A DNA stretch of 64,000 nucleotides, taken from contig CM082584.2 in the NCBI GenBank assembly GCA_040954595.2, forward strand, positions 6,510,001 to 6,574,000, written 5' to 3'. A program made the translations under genes and the position numbers. Source of the stretch: Balanoglossus misakiensis. Lineage: Eukaryota; Hemichordata. Under the pieces are notes generated by a model. The model was not told where the DNA came from. It saw nothing but the letters and a program-made list of their open reading frames with translations, and ran no database searches. Numbering within the stretch: the stretch's first letter is position 1; every line of letters begins with the position of its first letter. Shown piece after piece: positions 60,682-64,000 of this stretch.

Positions 60682-63600
60682 GAAAATTGTCAAAAAATGA
60701 GAAATTTCCGAACTTGAGAACTTTGGTGAATATGTCAATTTCGGTCATTTTTCATGTGTTATAGCTCATGAAAATCATCCGAAAATGACAATTTTTCGAC
60801 TTTGCGAGATATCAAATTTTCTTCGATTTTTGATAAAAACCATGGGTTATAGCTCATGAAAATCATCCGAAAATGACTATTTTTCGACTTTGCGAGATAT
60901 CACAATTTCTTCGATTTTTGATAAAAACCATGGGTTATAGCTCATGAAAATCATCCGAAAATCACAATTTTTCGACTTTGCGAGATATCAAAATTTCTTC
61001 GATTTTTGATAAAAACCATGGGTTATAGCTCATGAAAATCATCCGAAAATGACAATTTTTCGACTTTGCGGGAAATCAAAATTTCTTCGATTTTTGATAA
61101 AAACCATGGGTTATAGCTCATGAAAATCATCCGAAAATGACAATTTTTCGACTTTGCGAGATATCAAAATTTCTTCGATTTTTGATAAAAACCATGGGTT
61201 ATAGCTCATGAAAATCATCCGAAAATGACAATTTTTCGACTTTGCGAGATATCAAAATTTCTTCGATTTTTGATAAAAACCATGGGTTATAGCTCATGAA
61301 AATCATCCGAAAATGACAATTTTTCGACTTTGCGAGATATCAAATGTTCTTCGTTTTTGATAAAAAACATGGGTTATAGCTCATGAAAATCATCCGAAAA
61401 TGACAATTTTTCGACTTTGCGAGATATCAAAATTTCTTCGATTTTTGATAAAAACCATGGGTTATAGCTCATGAAAATCATCCGAAAATGACAATTTTTC
61501 GACTTTGCGAGAAATCAAAATTTCTTCGATTTTTGATAAAAACCATGGGTTATAGCTCATGAAAATCATCCGAAAATGACAATTTTTCGACTTTGCGAGA
61601 TATCAAAATTTCTTCGATTTTTGATAAAAACCATGGGTTATAGCTCATGAAAATCATCCGAAAATGACAATTTTTCGACTTTGCGAGATATCAAAATTTC
61701 TTCGATTTTTGATAAAAACCAAGGGTTATAGCTCATGAAAATCATCCGAAAATGACAATTTTTCGACTTTGCGAGATATCAAATTTTCTTCGATTTTTGA
61801 TAAAAACCATGGGTTATAGCTCATGAAAATCATCCGAAAATGACAATTTTTCGACTTTGCGAGATATCAAAATTTCTTCGATTTTTGATAAAAACCATGG
61901 GTTATAGCTCATGAAAATCATCCGAAAATGACAATTTTTCGACTTTGCGAGATATCAAATTTTCTTCGATTTTTGATAAAAACCATGGGTTATAGCTCAT
62001 GAAAATCATCCGAAAATGACAATTTTTCGACTTTGCGAGATATCAAAATTTCTTCGATTTTTGATAAAAACCATGGGTTATAGCTCATGAAAATCATCCG
62101 AAAATGACAATTTTTCGACTTTGCGAGATATCAAAATTTCTTCGATTTTTGATAAAAACCATGGGTTATAGCTCATGAAAATCATCCGAAAATGACAATT
62201 TTTCGACTTTGCGAGATATCAAAATTTCTTCGATTTTTGATAAAAACCATGGGTTATAGCTCATGAAAATCATCCGAAAATGACAATTTTTCGACTTTGC
62301 AAGATATCAAAATTTCTTCGATTTTTGATAAAAACCATGGGTTATAGCTCATGAAAATCATCCGAAAATGACAATTTTTCGACTTTGCGAGATATCAAAT
62401 TTTCTTCGATTTTTGATAAAAACCATGGGTTATAGCTCATGAAAATCATCCGAAAATGACAATTTTTCGACTTTGCGAGATATCAAAATTTCTTCGATTT
62501 TTGATAAAAACCATGGGTTATAGCTCATGAAAATCATCCGAAAATGACAATTTTTCGACTTTGCGAGATATCAAAATTTCTTCGATTTTTGATAAAAACC
62601 ATGGGTTATAGCTCATGAAAATCATCCGAAAATGACAATTTTTCGACTTTGCGAGATATCAAAATTTCTTCGATTTTTGATAAAAACCAAGGGTTATAGC
62701 TCATGAAAATCATCCGAAAATGACAATTTTTCGACTTTGCGAGATATCAAAATTTCTTCGATTTTTGATAAAAACCATGGGTTATAGCTCATGAAAATCA
62801 TCCGAAAATGACAATTTTTCGACTTTGCGAGATATCAAAATTTCTTCGATTTTTGATAAAAACCATGGGTTATAGCTCATGAAAATCATCCGAAAATGAC
62901 AATTTTTCGACTTTGCGAGATATCAAAATTTCTTCGATTTTTGATAAAAACCATGGGTTATAGCTCATGAAAATCATCCGAAAATGACAATTTTTCGACT
63001 TTGCGAGATATCAAATTTTCTTCGATTTTTGATGAAAACCATGGGTTATAGCTCATGAAAATCATCCGAAAATGACAATTTTTCGACTTTGCGAGATATC
63101 AAAATTTCTTCGATTTTTGATAAAAACCATGGGTTATAGCTCATGAAAATCATCCGAAAATGACAATTTTTCGACTTTGCGAGATATCAAAATTTCTTCG
63201 ATTTTTGATAAAAACCATGGGTTATAGCTCATGAAAATCATCCGAAAATGACAATTTTTCGACTTTGCGAGATATCAAATTTTCTTCGATTTTTGATAAA
63301 AACCATGGGTTATAGCTCATGAAAATCATCCGAAAATGACAATTTTTCGACTTTGCGAGATATCAAAATTTCTTCGATTTTTGATAAAAACCATGGGTTA
63401 TAGCTCATGAAAATCATCCGAAAATGACAATTTTTCGACTTTGCGAGATATCAAAATTTCTTCGATTTTTGATGAAAACCATGGGTTATAGCTCATGAAA
63501 ATCATCCGAAAATGACAATTTTTCGACTTTGCGAGATATCAAAATTTCTTCGATTTTTGATAAAAACCAAGGGTTATAGCTCATGAAAATCATCCGAAAA

Positions 63601-64000
63601 TGACAATTTTTCGACTTTGCGAGATATCAAATTTTCTTCGATTTTTGATAAAAACCATGGGTTATAGCTCATGAAAATCATCCGAAAATGACAATTTTTC
63701 GACTTTGCGAGATATCAAAATTTCTTCGATTTTTGATAAAAACCATGGGTTATAGCTCATGAAAATCATCCGAAAATGACAATTTTTCGACTTTGCGAGA
63801 TATCAAAATTTCTTCGATTTTTGATAAAAACCATGGGTTATAGCTCATGAAAATCATCCGAAAATGACAATTTTTCGACTTTGCGAGATATCAAATTTTC
63901 TTCGATTTTTGATAAAAACCATGGGTTATAGCTCATGAAAATCATCCGAAAATGACAATTTTTCGACTTTGCGAGATATCAAAATTTCTTCGATTTTTGA
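60682..64000. repeat. 88-bp satellite array, right flank and bulk (runs off window)
   Basis: The first monomer (60682 on) is type 1, like the left flank. From about 60760 the type 2 monomer takes over, with catgggttatagctcatg, then aaatcatccgaaaatgacaa, then tttttcgactttgcgagata, at a strict 88-bp step (60753, 60841, 60929 and on), giving about 37 copies to the window end. Divergence between copies is very low. Rare variants (ccaaggg for ccatggg at 61719, 62687 and 63567; caaattttc for caaaatttc) are scattered. No frame is open beyond the monomer. The array certainly continues beyond 64000. Confidence 0.97.

Noticed and set aside
60682-64000. CRISPR-like array
   Set aside because: The 88-bp units are contiguous with no unique spacers; this is satellite DNA in a eukaryotic genome.

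Overview
This is a nuclear genome window from an animal, read from large introns with GT-AG borders, AT-rich noncoding DNA, many short inverted-repeat transposons and two recognisable metazoan genes. The best guess is an invertebrate deuterostome such as an echinoderm or hemichordate. The main hint is an in-frame extra exon in the middle of the third Ig domain of the FGF receptor, which resembles the long-Ig3 (Ig3L) form described for sea urchin FGFR (from memory, not checked). The species cannot be named from the sequence alone.

Region 1 (1-39,700) is one fibroblast growth factor receptor gene on the + strand. Fifteen coding exons from 3,050 to 37,667 join in frame with no internal stop and give 757 residues, or 726 if the 93-nt cassette exon is skipped. 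The layout is signal peptide, acidic segment, two Ig domains (II and III; Ig I is absent), one membrane helix, a juxtamembrane segment and a complete tyrosine kinase. A 5'UTR acceptor lies at 3,007 and the first noncoding exon is probably further upstream. The 10.2-kb and 12.6-kb introns hold MITEs, CCAAT-rich clusters, minisatellites and a nested transposon. A 329-bp (ATC)n microsatellite lies about 570 bases past the stop, probably in the 3'UTR.

Region 2 (39,700-48,200) is mostly anonymous intergenic DNA. It holds a piggyBac-like MITE and a 5'-truncated non-LTR retrotransposon (CR1/L2-like) on the - strand, whose reverse transcriptase reading frame is still open for 708 residues.

Region 3 (48,200-54,000) is ZRANB2 on the + strand, a two-zinc-finger, RS-rich splicing factor. 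Eight coding exons give 336 residues.

Region 4 (55,870-64,000) is satellite DNA. An 88-bp satellite runs off the window edge. It is interrupted by a ~4.6-kb composite array of eight ~562-bp units. Each unit carries a tRNA-like pol III box A, a perfect box B and a T-run, and neighbouring units are joined by linkers containing a near-perfect 39-nt palindrome. Diagnostic variants show the units were amplified as trimers (1,688-bp higher-order repeat). The satellite resumes on the far side at the same monomer phase. This nested pol III-like satellite is the least conventional structure in the window.
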